DNA of 40,471 nucleotides from Streptacidiphilus pinicola (lineage in GTDB: Bacteria; Actinomycetota; Actinomycetes; Streptomycetales; Streptomycetaceae). A program made the translations under genes and the position numbers. This document shows, in pieces, positions 16,253 to 28,307 of this stretch. Where the stretch lies: assembly GCF_003258295.1 (NCBI RefSeq), contig NZ_QKYN01000088.1, forward strand, positions 1-40,471, given 5' to 3'. Position 1 is the stretch's first letter, and each line of letters starts with the position of its first letter. The notes below the pieces were generated by a model. It saw only the letters and a list, made by a program, of their open reading frames with translations, was not told the origin of the DNA and made no database searches.

Positions 16253-16432
16253 AGCGCTCCCTGGGTTGCAGCGGCTGCTGACTGAACCGGTCGGGCGGGA
16301 TTGCCCGGCGATCCGGAAAGACTTGGAGAACTACTGTCCGGAGTGTAACGAACAGACAGCGAGTTGCGTCCACCGGATCTCATGTTCTGGATCACCCTGC
16401 CGGAGGCACGATTCCGACACGACCGGCAACGG

Positions 16433-17641
16433 TCAGGCAAATCGGGCGGCGACCAGGTCCCACAGCAGGTCGGCCAGAGCCGCCTTGGGCCCGTAGGGAA
16501 CGGGGGTCTCGGAGCCGTCGGCGCCCAGCACCACGGCCTCGTTGTTGGCGCTGCCGAACGCGCGGTCCTCGCCCACCTCGTTGACGACCAGGAGGTCGCA
16601 CTTCTTCCGGGCGAGCTTGGCCCGGCCGTTGACGAGCGCGTCGTTGGTCTCCGCGGCGAAGCCGACCACGATCTGCCCGGGACGGGCCCGCTCCGCCGAG
16701 ATCTCGGCCAGCACGTCGGGGTTGCGGACCAGCTCGACCGGGGCGGGCTCGACGCCGTCCACCTTCTTGATCTTCTGTGCCGCGAAGGCGGCCGGCCGGA
16801 AGTCGGCCACGGCGGCGGACATGACGACCGCGTCGGCGGTCGCCGCGGCGCCGAGCACGGCCTGCCGCAGCTCCAGCGCGGTGCCGACACGCACCACGTC
16901 CACCCCGGCCGGGTCGGGCAGCTCGGTGTTGGCGGCCACCAGCGTCACCTTGGCGCCCCGCGCGGCGGCCACCGCGGCGATGGCGTAGCCCTGCCGGCCG
17001 GAGGAGATGTTGCCCAGGAAGCGCACCGGGTCCAGCGGCTCACGCGTGCCGCCGGCGGAGACGACGACGTGCCGCCCGGCCAGATCGGTGGTCGCCGCCG
17101 CGGGGCCGCGGTCCAGCACGCGGCGACAGAGCTCGAAGATCGCCTCGGGCTCGGGGAAGCGGCCCTTGCCGGTGTCGACGCCCGTCAGCCGCCCGACGGA
17201 CGGCTCGATGACGATCGCGCCGCGACGGCGCAGCGTGGCGACGTTCTCCTGGGTGGCCGCGTGCTCCCACATCTCGGTGTGCATCGCGGGGGCGAAGACG
17301 ACCGGACAGCGCGCGGTGAGCAGCGTGTTGGTGAGCAGGTCGTCGGCCAGCCCGTGGGCGGCCTTGGCCAGGATGTCGGCGGTGGCGGGGGCGACGACCA
17401 GCAGGTCGGCGTTCTGGCCGATCCGCACGTGCGGCACCTCGTGGACGCTCTCCCACACCTCGGTCGACACCGGCCGGCCGGAGAGCGCGGACCAGGTGGC
17501 CGCCCCGACGAAGTGCAGCGCCGACTCGGTGGGCACCACCCGCACCGCGTGGCCGGACTCCGTGAAACGCCGCAGCAGCTCGCACGCCTTGTAGGCGGCG
17601 ATCCCACCGCTGACCCCGAGGACCACGTTCTTACCGGACAC
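16433..17641 (-). CDS. coaBC: Bifunctional phosphopantothenoylcysteine decarboxylase / phosphopantothenate-cysteine ligase
   Basis: About 402 residues. The N-terminal CoaC half (FMN flavoprotein) has GVSGGIAAYKACELLRR, active-site His in VPHVRIGQNADLLVVAPATA and PAMHTEMWEH. The C-terminal CoaB half has SAGGTREPLDPVRFLGN, SSGRQGYAIA and NEVGEDRAFGSANNE. It makes 4'-phosphopantetheine for CoA from phosphopantothenate, cysteine and CTP. GTG at 17641 with GGGAG ~9 nt upstream is preferred; GTG at 17671 is possible. The rpoZ terminator lies only ~45 bp upstream, so the gene depends on readthrough or on a promoter within or before the hairpin. Confidence 0.95.
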   Translation of the reverse strand: MSGKNVVLGVSGGIAAYKACELLRRFTESGHAVRVVPTESALHFVGAATWSALSGRPVSTEVWESVHEVPHVRIGQNADLLVVAPATADILAKAAHGLADDLLTNTLLTARCPVVFAPAMHTEMWEHAATQENVATLRRRGAIVIEPSVGRLTGVDTGKGRFPEPEAIFELCRRVLDRGPAAATTDLAGRHVVVSAGGTREPLDPVRFLGNISSGRQGYAIAAVAAARGAKVTLVAANTELPDPAGVDVVRVGTALELRQAVLGAAATADAVVMSAAVADFRPAAFAAQKIKKVDGVEPAPVELVRNPDVLAEISAERARPGQIVVGFAAETNDALVNGRAKLARKKCDLLVVNEVGEDRAFGSANNEAVVLGADGSETPVPYGPKAALADLLWDLVAARFA

Positions 17642-17685
17642 CCCGACCCACTCCCGACCCACACTCGACACGACTGCGACGACTC

Positions 17686-17733
17686 AAAAAAGAACGCCGC
17701 GGAGCGTCGGGATGATCCGACGTTCCGCGGCGT
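17686..17733 (-). terminator. Intrinsic terminator of rpoZ
   Basis: A 17-bp stem with one G-U-type mismatch (arms 17694-17710 and 17717-17733), loop GATGAT, followed on the minus strand by T6 at 17686-17691. It begins 25 bp past the rpoZ stop. Confidence 0.92.
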
Positions 17734-17757
17734 CCAAGCCCATGAGCCAGGCTCCGA

Positions 17758-18027
17758 CTACTGCGGCGCCTCGACGGCCTCGGCGGTGAGCATACCGGCG
17801 TTGATCTCGCGCAGCGCGATCGACAGCGGCTTCTCGTGCACGTGGGTGTCGACGAGCGGGCCGACGTACTCCAGCAGGCCCTCGCCCAGCTGCGAGTAGT
17901 AGGCGTTGATCTGACGCGCGCGCTTGGCCGCGTAGATCACCAGGCTGTACTTGGAGTCGGTGGCCTCGAGCAGCTCATCGATCGGCGGGTTGATGATGCC
18001 TTCGGGCGCTGTCATCGAAGAGGACAC
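17758..18027 (-). CDS. rpoZ: RNA polymerase omega subunit
   Basis: An 89-residue protein almost identical in pattern to the Streptomyces omega subunit: [60 protein letters not shown]. It helps fold and assemble the beta' subunit. GTG at 18027 (giving [10 protein letters not shown]) has GGAAGG 7 nt upstream and matches the usual MSSS start; the ATG at 18015 is four codons inside. It follows gmk by 44 bp, the usual order in actinobacteria. Confidence 0.96.
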   Translation of the reverse strand: MSSSMTAPEGIINPPIDELLEATDSKYSLVIYAAKRARQINAYYSQLGEGLLEYVGPLVDTHVHEKPLSIALREINAGMLTAEAVEAPQ

Positions 18028-18071
18028 GCGGGAACCTTCCGAACGAAAAGATAAGGAGAGTCCGAAAAAAA

Positions 18072-18629
18072 TCAGACTACGCGCATCAAGGCTAGCAGCT
18101 CGGCTGCTACATCCTCGACGGAGGTGTTGACAAGGGTCGTGTCGAACTCGCTCTCGGCCGCGAGCTCCACCTTGGCCGTGGTCAGCCGCTCGGCGATGAC
18201 CTCGGCGGACTCGGTGCCGCGGCCGGTGAGGCGACGGACCAGCTCCTCCCAGGAGGGAGGCGCGAGGAAGACCAGCTGCGCCTCCGGCATGGACTCGCGC
18301 ACCTGGCGCGCGCCCTGCAGGTCGATCTCCAGCAGCACCGGCTCGCCGGCCTCGAGGCGCCGCAGCACCTCCTGGCGCGGCGTGCCGTAGCGGTTGCCGG
18401 CGAAGGTGGCCCACTCGAGCAGCTCGCCGTTGGCCACCAGCTTGTCGAACTGGTCGTCGTCGACGAAGTGGTACTGGACGCCGTTCCGCTCCCCTGGCCG
18501 CGGCTTGCGGGTGGTGCAGGAGACGGAGAGCCAGACCTCCGGGTGGGCCTTGCGCATATGAGCGACGACCGTGCTCTTGCCGACCCCGGAGGGGCCGGAG
18601 AGCACGGTCAGCCGCGGACGTTCACTCAT
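18072..18629 (-). CDS. gmk: Guanylate kinase
   Basis: A 185-residue cytosolic kinase for GMP/dGMP to GDP/dGDP. P-loop [13 protein letters not shown] at residues ~9-21, [20 protein letters not shown] (GMP-binding region), [13 protein letters not shown] and [10 protein letters not shown]. Full length. ATG 18629 fits homology, although the Shine-Dalgarno is poor. It lies 61 bp after mihF and 44 bp before rpoZ, so the three are probably one transcript. Confidence 0.96.
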   Translation of the reverse strand: MSERPRLTVLSGPSGVGKSTVVAHMRKAHPEVWLSVSCTTRKPRPGERNGVQYHFVDDDQFDKLVANGELLEWATFAGNRYGTPRQEVLRRLEAGEPVLLEIDLQGARQVRESMPEAQLVFLAPPSWEELVRRLTGRGTESAEVIAERLTTAKVELAAESEFDTTLVNTSVEDVAAELLALMRVV

Positions 18630-18690
18630 GCCCCGATTATCCAGTAACCGCGAGGGTTCTCGAACCATCGGGCGGCACGAGCGGTGGGGT

Positions 18691-19014
18691 TCAGGAGACA
18701 GCGCCGCCGAACTCGCGCTCCAGCGAGGCGATCTGGTTCGTACCGAGGCCGCGCACGCGGCGCGACTCGGAGATGCCCAGACGCTCCATGATCTGCTTGG
18801 CCCGGACCTTGCCGACACCCGGGAGGGACTCCAGCAGGGCGGAGACCTTCATCTTGCCGATGACGTCGTTCTCCTGGCCCGCCTTGATGACCTCGTGCAG
18901 GGAGGCGCCGCTGTGCTTGAGCCGGTTCTTGATCTCGGCGCGCTCCCGGCGAGCCTCAGCTGCCTTGGCGAGCGCAGCCGTGCGCTGCTCAGGGGTAAGG
19001 GGCGGAAGTGCCAC
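18691..19014 (-). CDS. mihF: Actinobacterial integration host factor
   Basis: A 107-residue basic nucleoid protein. Coiled/helical N-terminus ([20 protein letters not shown]), then a helix-two-turn-helix: [51 protein letters not shown] and [11 protein letters not shown]. In Streptomyces the homologue binds and bends DNA and affects development and antibiotic output. GTG at 19014 with GAGGTGA 5-6 nt upstream gives the expected [11 protein letters not shown] start and family length of 107. It has its own promoter, separate from the pyr operon. Confidence 0.96.
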   Translation of the reverse strand: MALPPLTPEQRTAALAKAAEARRERAEIKNRLKHSGASLHEVIKAGQENDVIGKMKVSALLESLPGVGKVRAKQIMERLGISESRRVRGLGTNQIASLEREFGGAVS

Positions 19015-19069
19015 GCCGTTCACCTCAGTACTTCGAATGAATGGAACAGGACTTTGCGCAGGTCGGTGG

Positions 19070-19085
19070 GGGAAGGGCCCTTCCC
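19070..19085. repeat. Perfect 16-bp palindrome in the mihF leader
   Basis: GGGAAGGGCCCTTCCC, without any spacer, lies between the predicted mihF -10 and the start codon, in the 5' untranslated region. It could bind a dimeric protein or form a hairpin in the RNA. Confidence 0.55.
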
Positions 19086-19102
19086 TCACTACCTATGGCC
19101 GG

Positions 19103-19131
19103 ACCCTACCGCTGTTGGGGCCGATAGTCAG
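19103..19131 (-). promoter_or_regulatory. Predicted promoter of mihF
   Basis: On the minus strand, CTGACT (19126-19131) and TAGGGT (19103-19108) are separated by exactly 17 bp, matching the Streptomyces housekeeping pattern TTGACn-16/18-TAGRRT. Transcription would start near 19096, leaving an ~80-nt leader. Confidence 0.6.
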
Positions 19132-19194
19132 GGAAAAGAGCAGAAAAGTCCTGCTCAGGGCTGTCTCGGGATCGATCCGTGCGGATTTTTCGGC

Positions 19195-19241
19195 ACAAAA
19201 CGGAACAGCCGGCGAACGCGCAGTTCAGCGCGCACACCGGC
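19195..19241 (-). terminator. Probable terminator of the pyr operon
   Basis: An 11-of-14 paired stem (arms GCCGGCGAACGCGC and GCGCGCACACCGGC, 19208-19241) with a TTCA-type loop region, then a partly T-rich stretch on the minus strand. It lies ~28 bp past the pyrF stop and before the mihF promoter. Confidence 0.5.
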
Positions 19242-19268
19242 CGTTCACAAGCTCTTCACGAGCGGGGA

Positions 19269-20102
19269 TCAGCCCACCGCCACGCGGATCTCGTCCACGA
19301 AGCGCTGCGCGGCATCCCGCAGGCCAGAGAGGGAGGGGCCGTGCTTCAGCACGTCCCGCGAGACGCTCGGCACCACGTTGCGCGCCGACGCGCCGAAGAC
19401 CCGCGGGATGTCCGCCATCGTCGCGCCCTGGGCGCCGACCCCCGGGGCCAGCAGGGGGCCGTTGATCGCCAGGTCCGCCTCGTCCACGTCGCTCAGCGTG
19501 GCGCCGACGACCGCGCCGAAGGAGCCCAGCGGCTCAGCGCCGGCGTTCTCGGCGGCCAGCTGGGCCAGGATCGACTGCGCGACGGTGCGGCCCTCCGCGC
19601 CGACCGCGCGCTGCACGGAAGCCCCCTCGGGGTTGGAGGTCAGCGCGAGCGCGAACAGACCGGAGCCGCTCTTGCGAGCCAGGTCCACGGCGGGCCGCAG
19701 AGAGCCGAAGCCGAGGTAGGGCGAGACGGTCAGCGCGTCGGAGAAGAGCGGGCTGGACTCGCTGAGGAACGCCTCGGAGTAGGCCGCCATGGTGGAGCCG
19801 ATGTCGCCACGCTTGGCGTCCATGACCACCAGCGCCCCGGCCGCGCGTGCCTCGGCGACCGACTGCTCCAGCACGGCCACGCCGCGGCTGCCGAACCGCT
19901 CGAAGAACGCCGCCTGCGGCTTCAGCACCGCGACCCGGTCCGCCAGCGCCTCCACCACCGTCCGCGAGAAGCGCTCCAGACCGGCCACGTCGTCGCCGAG
20001 ACCCCAAGCGCCGAGCAGCGCGGCGTGCGGGTCGATGCCGACACAGAGCTGGCCGCGGTCGTCCATGGCCTGACGCAGGCGTGCACCGAAGGGCGCGGTC
20101 AT
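19269..20102 (-). CDS. pyrF: Orotidine 5'-phosphate decarboxylase, mycobacterial-type
   Basis: A 277-residue enzyme converting OMP to UMP, the last step of the pathway. It belongs to the longer PyrF group: CVGIDPHAALLGAWGL at the N-terminus, VLKPQAAFFERFG, and the catalytic VVMDAKRGDIGSTMAAY with the Asp-x-Lys-x-x-Asp array; LTSNPEG and LLAPGVGAQG near the phosphate site. ATG 20102; 16 bp after the preceding gene. It is the last gene of the pyr operon. Confidence 0.96.
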   Translation of the reverse strand: MTAPFGARLRQAMDDRGQLCVGIDPHAALLGAWGLGDDVAGLERFSRTVVEALADRVAVLKPQAAFFERFGSRGVAVLEQSVAEARAAGALVVMDAKRGDIGSTMAAYSEAFLSESSPLFSDALTVSPYLGFGSLRPAVDLARKSGSGLFALALTSNPEGASVQRAVGAEGRTVAQSILAQLAAENAGAEPLGSFGAVVGATLSDVDEADLAINGPLLAPGVGAQGATMADIPRVFGASARNVVPSVSRDVLKHGPSLSGLRDAAQRFVDEIRVAVG

Positions 20103-20118
20103 GTTCTTGTTCCTCTTC

Positions 20119-21138
20119 TCAGTTCTGGTGATGGGCCAGGCCGACGGCGTCCGTCAGCCTGGCGAAGCCGCGCGCGGCGAGGGCCTCGCGCAACTCGTCC
20201 AGGACGCGCAGCGGCGCCGTGGGGTCGTTGAAGATCGCGGTTCCCACAGCGACACCGGAGGCGCCCGCGAGGACGAACTCCAGGGCGTCCAGGCCGGTGC
20301 GGATGCCGCCCATGCCGAGGATCGGCACGGTGGCGCACTCCCCCGCCCGCATCGCGGCGTGCACCTCGTAGACGCAGCGGACCGCGACCGGCTTGATCGC
20401 CGGGCCGGAGAGCCCGCCGACGACCGTGCCACCGCTCGGGGCGAGGCGCGGGCGGAGCGTGTCGGTGTCGATGACGACGCCCGGCAGGGTGTTGATCATC
20501 GAAAGCCCGTCCGCCCCCGCGCGCACGCAGGCCTTGGCGACGTCGGTGACCGAGGTGACGTCCGGCGCCAGCTTGGCGTAGACGGGCAGCTCGGGATCGG
20601 CCACCTCGCGGACCGCCTGGACCACGTCGTGGGAGGTGGCCGGGTTGGACGCGAAGACCAGGCCCTGGTTGTCGGCGTTCGGGTAGGAGAGGTTGAGCTC
20701 CAGGCCGACCACACCGGGCTGCCCGTTCAGCGCCCGGGCGCACGCCGCGAACTCCTCGACGCTCTCCCCCGCCAGTGACACCAGCACCCGCGCGCCGCGC
20801 TCGGCCAGCCACGGCAGCTCCGCCTCGACGAAGTGCTCGATGCCGGAGCCCTGCAGGCCGACACCGCTGAGCAGGCCGCTCGGCGTCTCCGCCACCCGGG
20901 GCGTGGCGCGGCCGGCCCGCGGCTGCGCGGTGATCGTCTTGGTGGTGATCGAGCCCAGCTCCGCCAACGGCAGGAACTTGGCCAGCTCCCGCCCGTAGCC
21001 GGCGCAGCCGGCGGCGGTGGTCACCGGGTTCGGCAGCGTGCCGCCGCCGAACGGCGCGGTGAGGTCGACGGCCTCGGCGTCCGGGGGCTCCTCGATCGAG
21101 CCGGTCTGCACGAAGACGGTCGGGTCGGCGGCGCTCAT
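20119..21138 (-). CDS. Class 1B dihydroorotate dehydrogenase-like protein with altered active site
   Basis: A 339-residue FMN TIM-barrel protein, clearly of the PyrD class 1B group: TTAAGCAGYG, ITTKTIT, KLAPDVTSVTDVAKAC, SMINTLPGVVID, GGLSGPAIKPVAVRCVYEV, GMGGIRTGLDALEFVLAGAS. However, the signature usually read as NxSCPN is NLSYPN here (Tyr152, codon 20683-20685), and the orotate-loop LQNPG is LQGSG (Gly97-Ser98). In known class 1 enzymes that Cys is the catalytic base. The Asn of ELN, PN and INT and the Lys are kept. It starts 1 bp after the pyrK stop and so is coupled to it. It may be a diverged or repurposed oxidoreductase; a true dihydroorotate role is uncertain because the same operon also has a class 2 enzyme. 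Confidence 0.85.
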   Translation of the reverse strand: MSAADPTVFVQTGSIEEPPDAEAVDLTAPFGGGTLPNPVTTAAGCAGYGRELAKFLPLAELGSITTKTITAQPRAGRATPRVAETPSGLLSGVGLQGSGIEHFVEAELPWLAERGARVLVSLAGESVEEFAACARALNGQPGVVGLELNLSYPNADNQGLVFASNPATSHDVVQAVREVADPELPVYAKLAPDVTSVTDVAKACVRAGADGLSMINTLPGVVIDTDTLRPRLAPSGGTVVGGLSGPAIKPVAVRCVYEVHAAMRAGECATVPILGMGGIRTGLDALEFVLAGASGVAVGTAIFNDPTAPLRVLDELREALAARGFARLTDAVGLAHHQN

Positions 21139-21139
21139 C

Positions 21140-21991
21140 TCAGTGGCCTCCCATCGCCGCGGCGCCCTCGAGATCGGGCGGAACCGTCCCGAAGTCCTTC
21201 CAGCGCACCCGGGAGCCGTCGAAACACGGCCCGTCCACACAGGAGCGCACCAGCCGGCTGACGCCGTCCTCGCCGACGACCGGCAGCACGCAGGACATGC
21301 AGACGCCGACGCCGCAGGCCATCGTCTGTTCCACGGCCGTGAAGCAGCGGACCTCCTCGTTCGCGCAGACCTCGGCCACGGCCCGCAGCATGGCGGTCGG
21401 CCCGGAGGCGTAGACGACGCGGGCCTCGATGGCCCGCATCGCCTCGGTGAGCGGCAGGGTGACCTGACCGCGTATCCCGTAGCCGCCGTCCTCGGTGGTC
21501 ACCAGCACGTCGGGGGTGAGCGCCCGGGCCTGCTCGACACCGAAAAGACGGTCGGCCGAGGCGGCGCCGAGGATGAAGCCGACCGAGCCGCCCTGCTCGG
21601 TGATCCGGTCGGCGAGGCCGAAGAGCGGGACGCTGCCGTAGCCGCCGGCCACCATCAGCGCGGACGCCGGACCGGTCGGGACCGGGAACGCGGTGCCGAG
21701 CGGCGCGACCACGTCCACGAGGTCCCCGACCCGCTGCCGTGCCAGTGCCCGCGTGCCGGCACCGACCTCGGCGAAGACCACCTCGATGGTGTCCTCCGCC
21801 GGGTCGGCGCGGTGCACGAAGAACGGCCGGCGCAGCAGCAGCGAGCCGTCGGCGCGGTCCACGGCGAGGGCGGCGAAGTGGCCGGGGAGCACACGCCCCG
21901 CGATGCCCTCCGCGCGCAGCACGAGCCGGTGGTAGGCACCCACCGGCGAGAGCTCCACGATCTCGGCCTGCCGTTGCACCGGGTGCGCCAT
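21140..21991 (-). CDS. pyrK: PyrK-type electron transfer subunit (FAD, [2Fe-2S])
   Basis: A 283-residue ferredoxin-NADP reductase-like protein. FAD/NAD domains: LLRRPFFVHR in the place of the FAD-binding RxxS motif, VAPLGTAFP, VAGGYGSVPLFGLADRI. The C-terminal [2Fe-2S] cluster has C226-x4-C231-x2-C234-x16-C251, the PyrK spacing. PyrK passes electrons from PyrD 1B flavin to NAD+. The Ser usual in the FAD motif is Phe here. It precedes the 1B-like gene with a TGAGATG junction and follows pyrD class 2 by 39 bp. Confidence 0.9.
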   Translation of the reverse strand: MAHPVQRQAEIVELSPVGAYHRLVLRAEGIAGRVLPGHFAALAVDRADGSLLLRRPFFVHRADPAEDTIEVVFAEVGAGTRALARQRVGDLVDVVAPLGTAFPVPTGPASALMVAGGYGSVPLFGLADRITEQGGSVGFILGAASADRLFGVEQARALTPDVLVTTEDGGYGIRGQVTLPLTEAMRAIEARVVYASGPTAMLRAVAEVCANEEVRCFTAVEQTMACGVGVCMSCVLPVVGEDGVSRLVRSCVDGPCFDGSRVRWKDFGTVPPDLEGAAAMGGH

Positions 21992-22030
21992 CGTGCCTGC
22001 TCGCCTCTCAGTCGGAGCCCGTGGGATCGG

Positions 22031-23128
<1,098 letters not shown>

Positions 23129-23168
23129 AGAAACCTGACCTTAGGTTGCAACCGCCCAGGGGCGCGGG

Positions 23169-23192
23169 GCGGAGCCGAGTATGCGGCTCCGC
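23169..23192. promoter_or_regulatory. Hairpin between carB and pyrD
   Basis: A perfect 9-bp stem (GCGGAGCCG / CGGCTCCGC) with a 6-nt loop, in the only gap over 100 bp within the pyr operon. No U-tract follows; partial termination, RNA processing or no function are all possible. A 10-bp palindrome GGTTGCAACC lies nearby at 23144-23153. Confidence 0.45.
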
Positions 23193-23249
23193 CGCGTGTG
23201 CGCGACCAGCCCACTACGGACCCGCACGCGCTCCCCGCGCCCCAACCCC

Positions 23250-26547
<3,298 letters not shown>

Positions 26548-26555
<8 letters not shown>

Positions 26556-27705
26556 GCTGGCCCTCCATCAGAGCGAAGAAGCGGTCGAACAGATAGGCGG
26601 CGTCGTGCGGACCGGCCGCCGCCTCGGGGTGGTACTGGACGCTGAACGCGGGCTGGTCCAGGCACTGCAGGCCCTCGACCACGTCGTCGTTCAGGCAGAC
26701 GTGGGAGACCTCGACGCGGCCGAACGGCGTCTCGGAGACCTTGTCGAGCGGCGCGTCCACGGCGAAGCCGTGGTTGTGCGCGGTGACCTCGACCTTGCCG
26801 GTGGTGCGGTCCTGCACCGGCTGGTTGATGCCGCGGTGGCCGTACTTGAGCTTGTAGGTGCCGAAGCCGAGCGCGCGGCCGAGCAGCTGGCTGCCGAAGC
26901 AGATGCCGAAGAACGGCGTCCTGCGGCCCAGCACCTCGCGCAGCACGGCCACCTGGCCGTCGGCGGTGGCCGGGTCGCCGGGGCCGTTGGAGAAGAAGAC
27001 GCCGTCGGGGTTGACGGCGTAGACGTCCTCGGCGGTGGCGTTGGCCGGCAGCACGTGGACCTCGATGCCGCGCTCGGCCATCCGGTGCGGCGTCATCCCC
27101 TTGATGCCCAGGTCCAGGGCGGCCACGGTGAACTTCTTCTCACCTATGGCCGGGACGACGTAGACGGCGTCGGTGGCGACCTCGCCGCACAGGTCCGCGC
27201 CCTCCATCTGCGGGGCCCGGCGGACGCGCTCCAGCATCGTCGCGTCGTCGGCCAGCGCCTCGCCGGAGAAGATGCCGGCGCGCATGGCGCCCGCCTCGCG
27301 CAGGTGGCGGGTCAGCGCGCGGGTGTCGATGCCGCTGATGCCGACGATGCCCTGCGCCTGCAGCTCCTCGTCCAGCGAGCGCGTGGCCCGCCAGTTGGAG
27401 GCGATCCGGCTGGGGTCACGCACGACGTAGCCGGCGACCCAGATCCGGGAGCTCTCCGGGTCCTCGTCGTTGACGCCGGTGTTGCCGATCTGCGGGGCCG
27501 TCATGGCCACGATCTGGCGGTGGTAGGACGGGTCGGTCAGGGTCTCCTGGTAGCCCGTCATGCCGGTGTTGAACACGGCCTCGCCGAAGGTCTCACCGAC
27601 GGCGCCGTAGGCCTGGCCGCGGAAGATGCGCCCGTCCTCGAGGACATAGGCGGCAGCGATGCGGCCACGTCGGCTGGTCGTAGTGGATGCCGGTGCGGTC
27701 ATCAT
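26548..27705 (-). CDS. carA: Carbamoyl phosphate synthase small (glutaminase) subunit
   Basis: A 385-residue class I glutamine amidotransferase. N-terminal CPSase domain ([37 protein letters not shown]), then the glutaminase domain with nucleophile Cys in [16 protein letters not shown], and HNHGFAVD and [12 protein letters not shown] giving the His/Glu pair. It supplies ammonia to CarB. The ATG at 27705 overlaps the stop of the preceding gene (ATGA); a second Met follows directly. Confidence 0.97.
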
Positions 27706-28307
27706 GCGCCTTCCACGTTCCTGTCGTTCACATTGGGCTCAGTGTTCTTGTCGGTATCGGTCACCTTGTCGTGTGCCTTGATCAGCACCTCTACCGCGGT
27801 GACCCAGTTGTCGTGGTCGCTCGAACGGTCGGCCCGGAAGCCGGAGTCGAGCTGCTGGTCGCCGAGCTGCCAGGTGATCACCAGCAGGCCGCCCTCGGGG
27901 AAGACCTTGCCGGCGATGCCCTTGTCCAGGCGGGCGCCGCGCAGGTCGGCGACCGGGACGAAGAAGCTCTGCGAGGCGGGGCGGACCACCTTCAGGCCCT
28001 CGGCGCTGAGCGTCAGTTCGACGAGGCTGCGCTCGCCGAGGCGGTGGGCGGCAACCCGGTTGAGCCAGTCACCGGCCGTGGTCGTACCGACGTAGCGGCC
28101 CTCGGTCTCCAGGATCTTCTCCGTCGTGCGCGTCGGCACGGCGGCGGGCTCGGGCAGACCGGACTGGACCGTCTTGCGCCAGTTCCAGCCCTGGCGCATC
28201 AGCCAGTAGACGAGCGCGATGACCAGCAGGATGCCGATGACCCAGCCGACCAGGTCGCCCACGTGGGTGACCGCCGCGGAGTGGGGGGCTTCACCAAGGA
28301 GGTTCAT
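27702..28307 (-). CDS. Conserved actinobacterial membrane protein in the pyr operon (PH-like domain)
   Basis: A 201-residue protein with one N-terminal transmembrane helix (~17-37, [18 protein letters not shown]) and a cytoplasmic domain (~70-175) that looks like a beta-rich PH-like fold ([52 protein letters not shown]), ending in a charged tail. The same position between pyrC and carA is held by a homologue in other Streptomyces. Both ends overlap neighbours by 4 bp (ATGA), so it is translated with the pathway enzymes. Its role is unknown; anchoring the enzymes at the membrane near PyrD is a guess. Confidence 0.82.
   Translation of the reverse strand: MNLLGEAPHSAAVTHVGDLVGWVIGILLVIALVYWLMRQGWNWRKTVQSGLPEPAAVPTRTTEKILETEGRYVGTTTAGDWLNRVAAHRLGERSLVELTLSAEGLKVVRPASQSFFVPVADLRGARLDKGIAGKVFPEGGLLVITWQLGDQQLDSGFRADRSSDHDNWVTAVEVLIKAHDKVTDTDKNTEPNVNDRNVEGA

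Noticed and set aside
16253..16432. SAM riboswitch before metK
   Set aside because: No SAM-I, II or IV core could be traced; the gap is better explained by a promoter with TACACT.
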